A stretch of DNA of 27,104 nt from DASQHM01 sp035632095 (GCA_035632095.1 DASQHM010000083.1:1-27104); one strand, 5' to 3'. Positions 18,093 through 26,676 are shown, counted from the stretch's first letter. Program-made: numbers and translations. The notes: a model not told the origin generated them from the letters alone.

Positions 18093-18151
18093 TGTCGCCT
18101 CCTTGGGTTCCGCCGGCGCCCGCCCTTCAGCCGGGGCGCCGGACGATACGA

Positions 18152-19972
18152 TCAGCCTACGCGCTTCCGCTCCAAGTAGTGTCGCCAGCTTCCAAGCTCG
18201 GTGATGTCCTCCGCCCCTGCCGTCGCATAAGTCTCGCACAAAAAGCCGTGCACGCGCTCGCCATCCTCGAGCTCGATCGTTCCGATGCCGAGGGGGCCTG
18301 GAATTCCGTCGACGAAGCTGCCGAAATGCTGCATCGGCAGCTGCCAGACCTCGACTTCGACCGACCGCCCCGGCGAGCCGCGCACCAGGCCCGGGCGCTT
18401 CGGCGGACCGCCGGCAAGAGCGAACATGCGGTAAAGCGGCGCCGTGCGGCAGCGTCGAACCAGCCGGCCGCGACGTTCGGTGAGCTGATGGTTGAGCGGC
18501 AGTCCGGACATGTGTGCGCCGCATACGACGACGCGCGCCACGCCGGCTGACGACGTCCCGCCGCTCGCCATGGCGTCAACAGGAGGGAGGGGCAGGCCGA
18601 TTGCGCCCATGCTCAAGCCTTGAGCGCGGTGCAGTACTTCGCCGAGTCGGCACAGCTCGTTGTCGTTGAAAGCGGGTGCCGCGAGCGTTACGCCGAACGG
18701 CAGCCCGTCGGCCTGGAACCCGGCCGGTACGGCGACGGCGCTCAGATCCAGCAGATTCATGAAGTTGGTGTAGTAGCCGAGATTGCTGTTGAGGCGGATC
18801 GGATCGGCCAGGACTTCGGCGATAGTGTAGCTGCGGCCGGCGGTCGGCGTCAGCAGCACGTCGAATCGCTCCCAGCATTGTTCTATGGTGCGGCGCAGCT
18901 CCTTCAGGCGGTAGTAGCCGACGAACGCATCGATCGCCCGCGGCTTGCCGCCACTCTCGATGATCTGCCGCGTCACGGGATGGAGCGCTTCGGGGTTTCG
19001 CTCGATGAAGTCGCGGATGGCGACATAGCGCTCGGCGAGCCACGGTCCTTCATAGAGCAGGCGGGCCGTCTCGAGGAACGGGGTGAAGTCGGTTTCGACG
19101 AGTTCGCCGCCGAGGCGTTCGACGAGGCGCAGCATCGCATCGAAGCAGGCGCGTCCCGGCTCGTTGCCGAAGAACTGCAGATCGGCGCGGCGCGGCACGC
19201 CGAACCGGCAGCCGGCGACCGCGCCGGAAACCGTGGGCGCGTGCGCCGCGCGGTCGCGCGAGAACGGATCGGCCGCGTCGAAGCCTTGCGCCACCGCCAA
19301 TACCTCGCGCGCATCGGCGGCCGAGAGCGTGAAGATCGAAATGCAATCGAGCGAGCGGCAGGCGGGCACCACGCCGCGGCTGCTCAACAGGCCGCGGGTC
19401 GGCTTCAAACCGATCAGGTTGCCGAACATGGCGGGCACGCGGCCGGAACCGGCGGTGTCGGTGCCGAGCGCGAAGCCGACCAGCCCGGCCGCCACGGCGA
19501 TCGCCGAGCCGGAACTCGATCCGCCGGAAATGTGCGCAGGATTGAATACGCTGGAGCATGCTCCGTAAGGCGAGCGCGTGCCGACCAGGCCCGTGGCGAA
19601 TTGATCGAGGTTGGTCTTGCCGATGGGTATTGCGCCGGCTTCGACCAACGCGGCCACCACCGGGGCGCTCGCTTGCGGGACGTAGGCGTAGCTTGGGCAT
19701 GCCGCCGTGGTCGGGTGCGCCGCAAGGTCGATGTTGTCCTTTATGGCGAAGGGAATGCCGAAGAGCGGCTTCCCCGCCGGGCCGGCTGCGGCGAGCGACC
19801 GGGTGCGGGCGAGCAATTCGTCGCGCGGCAGCAGGTGGATCCAGACGTGGTCGTCGCCGCGTTCGGCAATGCGCCGCAACACGGTCTCGATAACCGTGAC
19901 CGGATCGAGCGTTCCGGCGCGATAGCGGCTTCTCAATGTGGTGATATCAAGACTGCCGACCGAGCTAGGCAT
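18152..19972 (-). CDS. atzF: Allophanate hydrolase (AtzF/TrzF type)
   Basis: This is a 606-residue cytoplasmic enzyme that breaks allophanate down to ammonia and carbon dioxide. An amidase-signature domain (about 1-450) carries the Ser-Ser-Lys triad Lys78 (AIKDNI), Ser152 (GGSSSGSA) and nucleophile Ser176 (TDTAGSGR). These spacings (74 and 24) equal those of AtzF (Lys91, Ser165, Ser189) as I recall them. The C-terminal allophanate-hydrolase domain (about 465-606) is complete, with HMSGLPLNHQL, VEVEVWQLP, FGSFVDGIPGPLGIGTIEL and a GSWRHYL end. ATG 19972 has a GAGGAAG site and gives the family's usual length. It leads the minus-strand operon with the biuret-hydrolase-like gene and the permease, transcribed away from fdrA. 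A putative GntR operator lies 70 bases upstream of the start. Confidence 0.93.
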   Translation of the reverse strand: MPSSVGSLDITTLRSRYRAGTLDPVTVIETVLRRIAERGDDHVWIHLLPRDELLARTRSLAAAGPAGKPLFGIPFAIKDNIDLAAHPTTAACPSYAYVPQASAPVVAALVEAGAIPIGKTNLDQFATGLVGTRSPYGACSSVFNPAHISGGSSSGSAIAVAAGLVGFALGTDTAGSGRVPAMFGNLIGLKPTRGLLSSRGVVPACRSLDCISIFTLSAADAREVLAVAQGFDAADPFSRDRAAHAPTVSGAVAGCRFGVPRRADLQFFGNEPGRACFDAMLRLVERLGGELVETDFTPFLETARLLYEGPWLAERYVAIRDFIERNPEALHPVTRQIIESGGKPRAIDAFVGYYRLKELRRTIEQCWERFDVLLTPTAGRSYTIAEVLADPIRLNSNLGYYTNFMNLLDLSAVAVPAGFQADGLPFGVTLAAPAFNDNELCRLGEVLHRAQGLSMGAIGLPLPPVDAMASGGTSSAGVARVVVCGAHMSGLPLNHQLTERRGRLVRRCRTAPLYRMFALAGGPPKRPGLVRGSPGRSVEVEVWQLPMQHFGSFVDGIPGPLGIGTIELEDGERVHGFLCETYATAGAEDITELGSWRHYLERKRVG

Positions 19973-20041
19973 TCGATCTTCCTCGTGGCGCCGGCACCAG
20001 ACCGCTGACAGGCAGCCAGGCAACCCTACTTGCATTCGAAA

Positions 20042-20051
20042 TTGTATACAA
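20042..20051. promoter_or_regulatory. Candidate GntR operator, perfect TTGTATACAA palindrome
   Basis: TTGTATACAA is a perfect 10-bp palindrome in the 202-base gap between the divergent atzF and fdrA genes, in A+T-rich flanks. FCD-type GntR regulators commonly bind TNGTNNACNA-like palindromes. Each half also gives a TTGTAT -35-like box; on the minus strand it stands 17 bases from TAGGGT, a possible -10. A regulator bound here could close both promoters. The island's own GntR gene is the natural candidate. Confidence 0.55.
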
Positions 20052-20174
20052 GGTGCTTCAACTTGGACTAGGATCGGCCGGCTCAGGCGGCCGTTGCCGG
20101 ACCGCGCTCCAGCGTCATCGCGCCGCTGAACCGGCGCTCGGCATCGCATGATCGGCGGACAAGGGACGGGGTGC

Positions 20175-21725
20175 ATGCCCAGCGTGACCAAGGTCTTCCG
20201 CAATTTCTATCGAGACTCGGTCTCGCTGATGCAACTGTCGGCGCGATTGGCGAAATTGCCGGGCCTGTCGCAAGCTTCGGCGGTGATGGCGTCGGAAAAC
20301 AATCTGGCGCTGCTGCGCGAGGCCGGCCAGCTCGCCGGGGCGGTCGATGCGGGCCCCAATGATCTTCTGATCGTGCTGACAGGCGACGACGCGCCGACGC
20401 TCGAAGCGGCCATGACCGAGGCCGAGGCGGCGCTCTACGAGAAGCCGCGCTCGGGCGGCGGCGGCGTGCGCCAGGAACCGCCGCGCAGTCTGGAGATGGG
20501 GCTGGCGGCGCTGCCCGCGGCAAGCCTCGCACTCATCTCCACGCCGGGCGACTATGCTGCCGCCGAAGCGATGAAGGCGCTGCGGCTCGGTCTCAACGTC
20601 CTGCTGTTCAGCGACAACGTTGCGATCGCCGACGAGATCGAGCTGAAGCGCTATGCGGAGTCCCGCGATCTCATCGTCATGGGACCCGACTGCGGCACCG
20701 CCATCATCAACGGCATCCCGCTCGGGTTCGCCAACGTCGTCCGGCGCGGCGCCATCGGCGTCGTCGGCGCCTCGGGCACCGGGCTGCAACAGGTGACTTG
20801 CCTCATCGATCGCTTGGGCCAAGGCGTGGCGCAGGCAATCGGCACCGGCGGCCACGACCTACATGGCGACGTGGGCGGCATTTCCATGCTGCAAGGCTTG
20901 CGCGCGCTGGCCGCCGATCCGACGACGCGGGTCATCGTCCTGATCTCCAAACCACCGGCGGCGGCGGTGGCCGCCCGTGTGTTGGCGACGGCGCGCGACG
21001 CCGGCAAGCCGGTCGTGGTGAATTTCCTCGGCGCCGATCCCGGCTCGATAAGAGGGCCGAACCTGCACCCCGCCAAGACGTTGGAGGACGCCGCGGTGAC
21101 GGCGGTGACCTTGCTTGAAGGGCGTACCCCGCCGGCGCTCGAATCCCACGCCGCCGCCGCGGCCGACCGCTCGGGCCTCGCCGCCGGGCAGCGTTTCGTG
21201 CGCGGCCTTTACAGCGGCGGTACCTTTTGTTTCGAGGCGACGATGCTCCTGGCAGAGGCGCTGGCGCCGGTCTACTCCAATACTCCGGTCGGTACGGCGA
21301 AATCCCTCGAAGATGTCTGGCGCAGTCGCGGCAATACCCTGCTCGACCTCGGCGACGACGTGTTCACGCGCGGCCGTCCCCATCCGATGATCGACCATCG
21401 TCTGCGCAACGATCGCATCCTCGCCGAGGCCGCGGATCCGGAGACGGCGGTGATCCTGTTGGACGTCGTCCTCGGCTACGGCTCGCACCGCGATCCGGCC
21501 GGTGAAATGGCGCCGGTGATCGAGGCTGCACGGCGGACGGCCGCCCGCGCCGGTCGCCAGCCGATCTTCGTCGGTTTCGTGTGCGGCACCGACAACGATC
21601 CGCAATCGCTGGCCCGCCAAAGGGCGCGGCTGACCGAAGCCGGCATGCGGCTGGCGCCGAGCAACGCGCAAGCCGTCCGCCTCGCCATGGCGATCGCAGC
21701 GCCGGGAGAGGTTCGCCGGTCATGA
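20175..21725 (+). CDS. fdrA: FdrA family protein, AllF-like oxamate transcarbamylase subunit
   Basis: This is a 516-residue cytoplasmic protein related to succinyl-CoA synthetase alpha subunits. It shows a glycine-rich GASGTG motif (198-203) and the conserved GTGGHDLHGDVGG (223-235), then NFLGADPG and a C-terminal half ending LAPSNAQAVRLAM. E. coli FdrA (AllF) is one of three proteins of oxamate transcarbamylase. ATG 20175 has AAGGGA eight bases upstream; ATG 20148 is in frame but lacks a site. Its stop overlaps the DUF1116 start (ATGA), so the two are translated together and probably form a complex. It is the first gene of the plus-strand operon with allG, carbamate kinase and possibly amt. 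The substrate in this organism is not proven. Confidence 0.9.
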   Translation: MPSVTKVFRNFYRDSVSLMQLSARLAKLPGLSQASAVMASENNLALLREAGQLAGAVDAGPNDLLIVLTGDDAPTLEAAMTEAEAALYEKPRSGGGGVRQEPPRSLEMGLAALPAASLALISTPGDYAAAEAMKALRLGLNVLLFSDNVAIADEIELKRYAESRDLIVMGPDCGTAIINGIPLGFANVVRRGAIGVVGASGTGLQQVTCLIDRLGQGVAQAIGTGGHDLHGDVGGISMLQGLRALAADPTTRVIVLISKPPAAAVAARVLATARDAGKPVVVNFLGADPGSIRGPNLHPAKTLEDAAVTAVTLLEGRTPPALESHAAAAADRSGLAAGQRFVRGLYSGGTFCFEATMLLAEALAPVYSNTPVGTAKSLEDVWRSRGNTLLDLGDDVFTRGRPHPMIDHRLRNDRILAEAADPETAVILLDVVLGYGSHRDPAGEMAPVIEAARRTAARAGRQPIFVGFVCGTDNDPQSLARQRARLTEAGMRLAPSNAQAVRLAMAIAAPGEVRRS

Positions 21726-23128
21726 AACTCTTCACGGACGCGCTCCAGGTGCTCAACGTCGGCCTCTCGTCCTTTGCCGATTCGATCGGCGAGGCCGGCG
21801 GCACTGCGTTGCAGATCGAGTGGACCCCGCCGGCGCAAGGCGATCGCGCGGCCGGAACGGCGCTGGCACAACTCGTGAACCGGCCGGACGTCGAAGCCGC
21901 CAATCGCCAGGCCTTCGCCGCATACCTCGCCGCCCAGCCGGTGCTGGAAGGCGTCGGCGTTGCCTGCGACGTATTGCCCGGCATGGGCGCGCGCATGATC
22001 CTCCATGCCGGGCCGCCGATCGCCTGGGAGCGCATGTGCGGGCCGATGCAGGGCGCCATCGTCGGCGCCATTCTGCTCGAGGGTTGGGCCGACAAACCGC
22101 AGGCCGCCGCGGCGCTGGCCGCCAGCGGCAAAATCGCGTTCGACCCGTGTCACCATCATGCCGCCGTCGGCCCGATGGCTGGCGTCATCAGTCCGTCGAT
22201 GCCCGTGTGGATCGTGCGCGATCCGACGCATGCGCACCGCACCTTCTGCAATTTCAACGAAGGGCTCGGCAAGGCGCTGCGCTTCGGCGCCAACGGTAAG
22301 GACGTGATCGAGCGCCTGCGCTGGATGGCGAGCGAGCTCACGCCGGTGCTGGCTGCCGCGCTGGCGGTGCTCGGCCCCATCGAGATCAAGCCGCTGATCG
22401 CCCAGGCGCTGCACATGGGCGACGAGGTCCACAATCGAAACGCCGCCGCGTCGTCGCTGCTGTTGAAGCGGCTGGTGACGGGCATGCTCAAGTCCGGCGA
22501 AGCGCGCGCGCGCATCGCAAGTGCCGTCGAGTTCATCGCCGGCAACGACCATTTCTTCCTCAACATCTCCATGGCGGCGTGCAAGGCGATGCTCGATGCG
22601 GCGCGCGGCGTGCCGGCCAGCAGCATGGTCACGGCGATGGCGCGCAACGGCGTCGACTTCGGGATTCAGCTGAGCGGCACCGGCAATCGCTGGTTCACCG
22701 CGCCGGCGCCGGTGGTCGACGGGCTCTATTTTGCCGGCTATTCGATTGCCGACGCCGCGCCGGATCTGGGCGACAGCGCCATAACCGAAACCGCCGGTCT
22801 CGGCGGCTTCGCCATGGCGGCGGCGCCGGCCATCGTCAAGTTCGTCGGCGGGACGTCGGACGACGCGCTTGCCAATACCGCGTCGATGGGTCACGTGACC
22901 CTCGGCCAAAACCCCGCCTTCACCCTGCCGCCGATGAACTTCGCCGGCACGCCGGCCGGCATCGACGCGCGCAAAGTGGTCGATACCAGCCTGCTGCCGG
23001 TCATCAACACGGGCATCGCGCACAAGGAAGCTGGCATCGGCCAGATCGGCGCCGGCATCACTCATGCGCCGCTCGCCTGCTTCGCCGCAGCCGTGACAGC
23101 GCTGGCCCGAGGGCTTACCGCAACCTGA
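21722..23128 (+). CDS. allG: DUF1116 protein, AllG (YlbE)-like oxamate transcarbamylase subunit
   Basis: This is a 468-residue cytoplasmic protein of the DUF1116 (YlbE) family, the third subunit with FdrA and DUF2877. A conserved FDPCHHHAAVGPMAGV block has Cys143 and His144-His146, and GTGNRWFTAPAP lies near the middle; both look like catalytic or ligand-binding segments. The Pro/Gly-rich end (NPAFTLPPMNFAG, GIDARKVVDTSLLPVINTGIAHK) is also typical. ATG 21722 overlaps the fdrA stop by four bases, and GGGAGAGG lies upstream inside fdrA. It is followed after 34 bases by carbamate kinase. It should help form carbamoyl phosphate from a ureido acid, or the reverse. Confidence 0.89.
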   Translation: MKLFTDALQVLNVGLSSFADSIGEAGGTALQIEWTPPAQGDRAAGTALAQLVNRPDVEAANRQAFAAYLAAQPVLEGVGVACDVLPGMGARMILHAGPPIAWERMCGPMQGAIVGAILLEGWADKPQAAAALAASGKIAFDPCHHHAAVGPMAGVISPSMPVWIVRDPTHAHRTFCNFNEGLGKALRFGANGKDVIERLRWMASELTPVLAAALAVLGPIEIKPLIAQALHMGDEVHNRNAAASSLLLKRLVTGMLKSGEARARIASAVEFIAGNDHFFLNISMAACKAMLDAARGVPASSMVTAMARNGVDFGIQLSGTGNRWFTAPAPVVDGLYFAGYSIADAAPDLGDSAITETAGLGGFAMAAAPAIVKFVGGTSDDALANTASMGHVTLGQNPAFTLPPMNFAGTPAGIDARKVVDTSLLPVINTGIAHKEAGIGQIGAGITHAPLACFAAAVTALARGLTAT

Positions 23129-23162
23129 CGCTGCCGCGGCGACAAGAGAGGAGGGACGGCAC

Positions 23163-24131
23163 ATGGCTTCGCGACCCAAGTCTTCGCCCAAGCGCCTCGC
23201 TATCGTCGCCATCGGCGGCAACTCTTTGATCCGCGACAAGGATCACCTATCGATCCCCGATCAGTACAAAGAGGTCTCGATCACCGTCCATCACATCGCA
23301 GACATGATCGAAGCCGGTTGGGACGTCATCGTCACCCACGGCAACGGCCCGCAGATGGGATTCATCCTGCGCCGTTCGGAACTGTCGCTGCACGAAGTGG
23401 CGCCCGTGCCCATGGACTACGCCGGCGCCGATCTCCAGGGCGCCATCGGCTACATGTTCGTCAAGGCGTTCCGCAACGAATTCAAGAAGCGCGGCATAGA
23501 CCGCCGCGCGGCGGCGGTGGTGACCCAGACGCTGGTCGACCGCAACGATCCCGCGTTCCGGGATCCGAGCAAGCCGATCGGCTCGCACATGGATGAGACG
23601 ACGGCAAAGCGACTTGCCGCGCAGCAAGGCTGGACGGTAAAGGACGATGCGGGACGCGGCTGGCGCCGGGTCGTGCCGTCGCCGGAACCCAAGGCGATTA
23701 TCGATTTCGAGGTGATCGGCTTCCTCGCCCGCGCCGGCTACGTGGTCATCGGCTGCGGCGGCGGCGGCATTCCGGTGATCGAAGGGCCCGACGGCAATCT
23801 CGCCGGCGCAGAGGCGGTCATCGACAAGGATCTCGCCTCGAGCCTTTTGGCGCGGCAGATCGGCGCGGACTTGCTGCTCGTCTCGACCGGCGTCGAGCGC
23901 GTGGCAATCGACTTCAACAAGCCGACCCAGCGCTGGCTCGACCGCATGACGGTAAGCGAGGCCAAGCGCCACTACGCCGACGACCAGTTCGATCGCGGCA
24001 GCATGGGCCCCAAAATCCGCGCGCTCGTCGACTTTCTCGAGGCCGGCGGCAAGCAGGGCGTCATCACCAATCCGATGAATATCGGCCGCGCGCTCGCGGG
24101 CAAGACCGGCACCTACGTGGTGCCGGATTAA
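23163..24131 (+). CDS. arcC: Carbamate kinase
   Basis: This is a 322-residue cytoplasmic enzyme of the amino acid kinase fold. In catabolism it converts carbamoyl phosphate and ADP to carbamate and ATP, and carbamate then falls apart to ammonia and carbon dioxide. Family blocks are AIGGNSLI, VTHGNGPQMG, the VVTQTLVDRNDPAF region, GCGGGGIPVIE, AVIDKDLASSLLA and GSMGPKIRALVDFLE. The start has AGAGAGGAGGG upstream. It lies 34 bases after the DUF1116 gene in one operon. E. coli has the same order (allF, allG, allH, then the kinase allK/ybcF), so this is better called the transcarbamylase-linked kinase than an arginine deiminase one. No arginine deiminase genes are near. Confidence 0.95.
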   Translation: MASRPKSSPKRLAIVAIGGNSLIRDKDHLSIPDQYKEVSITVHHIADMIEAGWDVIVTHGNGPQMGFILRRSELSLHEVAPVPMDYAGADLQGAIGYMFVKAFRNEFKKRGIDRRAAAVVTQTLVDRNDPAFRDPSKPIGSHMDETTAKRLAAQQGWTVKDDAGRGWRRVVPSPEPKAIIDFEVIGFLARAGYVVIGCGGGGIPVIEGPDGNLAGAEAVIDKDLASSLLARQIGADLLLVSTGVERVAIDFNKPTQRWLDRMTVSEAKRHYADDQFDRGSMGPKIRALVDFLEAGGKQGVITNPMNIGRALAGKTGTYVVPD

Positions 24132-24234
24132 GGGCTTTGCCGGACGCGGCGTCGCGGCCGGGACAATGGAGGCGCGAACCGCGCGCTGACGTGCCGCCAC
24201 CCGATCGACGGGGGCGGAGGGGAGGGAGAAGGCC

Positions 24235-25455
24235 ATGGCGAACATCGATACCGGGAACACCGGCTTCATGCTGTTGTGCAGCAGTCTCGTAATGCTGATG
24301 ACCCCCGGTCTCGCCTTCTTTTATGGCGGGCTGGTCGGCCGGCGCAACGTGCTGGCGATCATGATGCAGTCCTTCGTGTCCATGGGCTGGACCACCGTCA
24401 TCTGGTTCGCGGTCGGCTATTCGCTTTGCTTTTCCGGCGATGTGGGCGGCGTCATCGGCAATCTCGACATGGCCTTCCTGCACGGCATCACGTTGGCGAC
24501 GCCCTCGGCCACGCCCGGCATCCCGCTCCTGGTGCATGTGGCCTATCAGATGATGTTCGCCATCATCACGCCGGCCCTGATCACCGGCGCCTTCGCCAAT
24601 CGCGTGTCGTTCAAGGCCTACATGTGCTTCCTGACCTTGTGGCTGTTTTTCGTCTACTTCCCATTCGTGCACATGATCTGGGGCGGCGGCGTGCTGCAGA
24701 AATGGGGCGTGCTCGACTTTGCCGGGGGCATCGTCGTGCACAACATTGCCGGACTCGCCGCGCTCGCCTCGGTCCTCTATGTCGGCCGGCGGCGGGTGCT
24801 CGACGGCGGGGCGCACAGCGTGCCGCTTGTGGCGCTGGGCACCGGCCTGCTGTGGTTCGGCTGGTACGGGTTCAACGCCGGTAGCGAATTCCGCGTCGAC
24901 GGCGTCACAGCCGTGGCGTTCCTCAACACCGACGTGGCGGCGTCATTCGGCGCCGTTACTTGGATGGCGGTCGGATGGTGGCTCGAGAAGCGCCCGACCT
25001 TCGTCGGTCTGCTGACCGGCGCCGTCGCCGGCCTGGCGACGATCACGCCGGCGGCGGGTTACGTCTCGCCGGTCACCGCGCTCATCATCGGCGTCGTCGC
25101 CGGCGTCGTGTGCTATGCCGCCGTGGCGCTGAAGAACCGGCTGCATTGGGATGACACGCTCGATGTGTGGGGCGTGCATGGCGTCGGCGGTGCGCTCGGT
25201 ACCGTCCTGCTGGGCGTCTTCGCCAGCACCGCTTTCAACCCCGACGGCACCAACGGGCTGCTCGGCGGCAACGCTGCCTTCCTCGGCAAACAAGCGCTCG
25301 CCGTCGCCTTCTCGTCGGTGTGGGCCTTCGCGTTCACCTACGGGATGCTGTGGCTCATCGACCGGATTACGCCGGTCAAGGTCGACCCGACGACCGAAGA
25401 AGCCGGCCTCGATTCGGCGTTGCACGGCGAGACGGCGTATCTCGGCGCCGACTGA
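24235..25455 (+). CDS. amt: Ammonium transporter, Amt family
   Basis: This is a 406-residue inner-membrane protein with about 11 transmembrane segments and no signal peptide. The twin pore histidines are His169 (DFAGGIVVHNIAG) and His315 (DVWGVHGVGG), and the start block FMLLCSSLVMLMTPGLAFFYGGLV and the C-terminal EAGLDSALHGETAY are canonical. The start follows a GGGGAGGGAG site. It lies 103 bases after carbamate kinase on the same strand and may share its operon. No glnK is adjacent, unlike the usual glnK-amtB pair, which supports a pathway-specific role: recapture of ammonia leaked from biuret, allophanate and carbamate breakdown, or import of ammonium. Confidence 0.96.
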   Translation: MANIDTGNTGFMLLCSSLVMLMTPGLAFFYGGLVGRRNVLAIMMQSFVSMGWTTVIWFAVGYSLCFSGDVGGVIGNLDMAFLHGITLATPSATPGIPLLVHVAYQMMFAIITPALITGAFANRVSFKAYMCFLTLWLFFVYFPFVHMIWGGGVLQKWGVLDFAGGIVVHNIAGLAALASVLYVGRRRVLDGGAHSVPLVALGTGLLWFGWYGFNAGSEFRVDGVTAVAFLNTDVAASFGAVTWMAVGWWLEKRPTFVGLLTGAVAGLATITPAAGYVSPVTALIIGVVAGVVCYAAVALKNRLHWDDTLDVWGVHGVGGALGTVLLGVFASTAFNPDGTNGLLGGNAAFLGKQALAVAFSSVWAFAFTYGMLWLIDRITPVKVDPTTEEAGLDSALHGETAYLGAD

Positions 25456-25498
25456 GTAGCGCGGCGTCCGGCGCTGAGAAGCCGCGGGCCGAGCGACG

Positions 25499-26521
25499 CT
25501 ATGCGGCCTGACTCGATACCTGGCGATCGATGCGCGGATGCATGACCGCGCGCCAGAGCGGCGGCACGAGAGCTAAAGCCATGACACCCGCATAGCCAAG
25601 GGGCAATTCCGGCGCTTCGGCGGTGCGGCCAAGTCCACTGTGCGGGCGGGTCGGCTGGCGGTGATGATGGCTGTGATAGCCTCCGTTCATCAGCGCCCAA
25701 TTCGTGAATCGTTGCGGCGCATTCCAGGAATGTGCGGCGCCGAGAGGCTCGAGCCGGCCGTCCGGCAGGACGCGGCGTTGCAATCCGTAGTGGACCACGT
25801 AATTGAAAAGTTCGAGAACGAACACCGCGACGAGGCTCTGCAGCGCGAAAAAGACATCGGCTTTGGCGCCAAGGAAGATACCGAGCGCAAGATAAATCGC
25901 CGCCGAAATCGCCATATAGCAATTGACGCGGTTGGCCGTCGGCAACCGATTGCGGCGCTCGACGCGCGCCCGTTCGTCGCTCAGCGCCGCGCGGAATTGC
26001 CCGGTCACCGAGCGGCAAATGAACCGGTACGCACTTTCGCCGCGCCGGGCGGTTGCCGGATCGTCGGCAGTCGCGGCCAGGCGGTGATGCGATCGGATAT
26101 GCGAGATGCGGAAATGCATATAGGTCGTGCTGGCGAGCATGATCAGGCCTAGCGCCCGCTCCGTCCGCCGTGGGCTATGGATCATTTCGTGCGCGGCCAG
26201 CATTCCGAAGATTCCGGCGACCGTGCCGACGGCCAACGCGAGGCCGACGATCGTCGCAGCGTCCGCGTCCGGGCGCGACGCCGCAATTGCCGCCAAGAGA
26301 GTAACCGCAACCTGCAGAGGGATGTAGAGCCACGGCAGCGGGCGAACGTGCCTGCGGCGCTCGTCATGCGGCGCGGTAGGCGGCGCCAACCCAAAAGCCG
26401 CGTCGAGAACGGCAAAGCTTGCGGCCAGGAAGGGCAGAGTTGCGTACAGAGCCAGAGTCCCTGAAGTGCTGGCGAACGCGACGTACAGCAGGGCAAGAAA
26501 CGGTGCGACGTAGAACTGCAT
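25499..26521 (-). CDS. AlkB-type membrane di-iron hydroxylase (alkane 1-monooxygenase family)
   Basis: This is a 340-residue membrane protein with several hydrophobic segments and the His clusters of integral-membrane di-iron hydroxylases: HEMIH (His111-His115), HIRSHH (His141-His146), an NYVVHYGLQRR block followed by HSWN, and YHSHHHRQPTRPH near the C-terminus. The overall pattern (HNRGHH-like second box, NYxxHYGL, HSxHHxxPTR) is that of alkane 1-monooxygenases and xylene-type hydroxylases rather than ordinary acyl desaturases. It would hydroxylate a hydrophobic terminal methyl group with electrons from a rubredoxin or ferredoxin, which is not in the window. ATG 26521 has a GGGAG site eleven bases upstream. 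It is convergent with amt and divergent from the cytochrome gene. Confidence 0.87.
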   Translation of the reverse strand: MQFYVAPFLALLYVAFASTSGTLALYATLPFLAASFAVLDAAFGLAPPTAPHDERRRHVRPLPWLYIPLQVAVTLLAAIAASRPDADAATIVGLALAVGTVAGIFGMLAAHEMIHSPRRTERALGLIMLASTTYMHFRISHIRSHHRLAATADDPATARRGESAYRFICRSVTGQFRAALSDERARVERRNRLPTANRVNCYMAISAAIYLALGIFLGAKADVFFALQSLVAVFVLELFNYVVHYGLQRRVLPDGRLEPLGAAHSWNAPQRFTNWALMNGGYHSHHHRQPTRPHSGLGRTAEAPELPLGYAGVMALALVPPLWRAVMHPRIDRQVSSQAA

Positions 26522-26629
26522 TGCCGTGGCGTCTCCCGTGGATTCTGCCGATGCCGGCCGGGTCGCGGATCATTGCATCGGTGCGCTCGTAACGGCATAC
26601 AAGAAAGACGCTACGCAGTCCGTCTCTCG

Positions 26630-26654
26630 AATATTTGATGGCGATGTCAATATT
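26630..26654. promoter_or_regulatory. A+T-rich inverted repeat in divergent promoter
   Basis: AATATTTGA (26630-26638) and TCAATATT (26647-26654) are an inverted repeat with one extra T in the left arm and an 8-base spacer. It lies between the divergent hydroxylase and cytochrome genes in otherwise GC-rich DNA, and could be an operator for a dimeric repressor. It overlaps the in-frame ATG at 26644, which argues for a cytochrome start downstream. Confidence 0.35.
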
Positions 26655-26676
26655 ATGTCCGCGCGCGATGCGTACT

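Noticed and set aside
18620..20008. Plus-strand 462-residue open frame opposite the allophanate hydrolase
   Set aside because: It is antisense to a clear AtzF-type gene, with no domain and no ribosome site.
21476..23239. Minus-strand 587-residue open frame opposite the DUF1116 gene
   Set aside because: Its composition is that of a reverse-strand shadow (His, Arg and Gly excess), and the sense gene is well supported.
23163..24131. Carbamate kinase as part of an arginine deiminase pathway
   Set aside because: No arginine deiminase, ornithine transcarbamylase or arginine antiporter gene is present; the neighbours are transcarbamylase subunits of the FdrA type.
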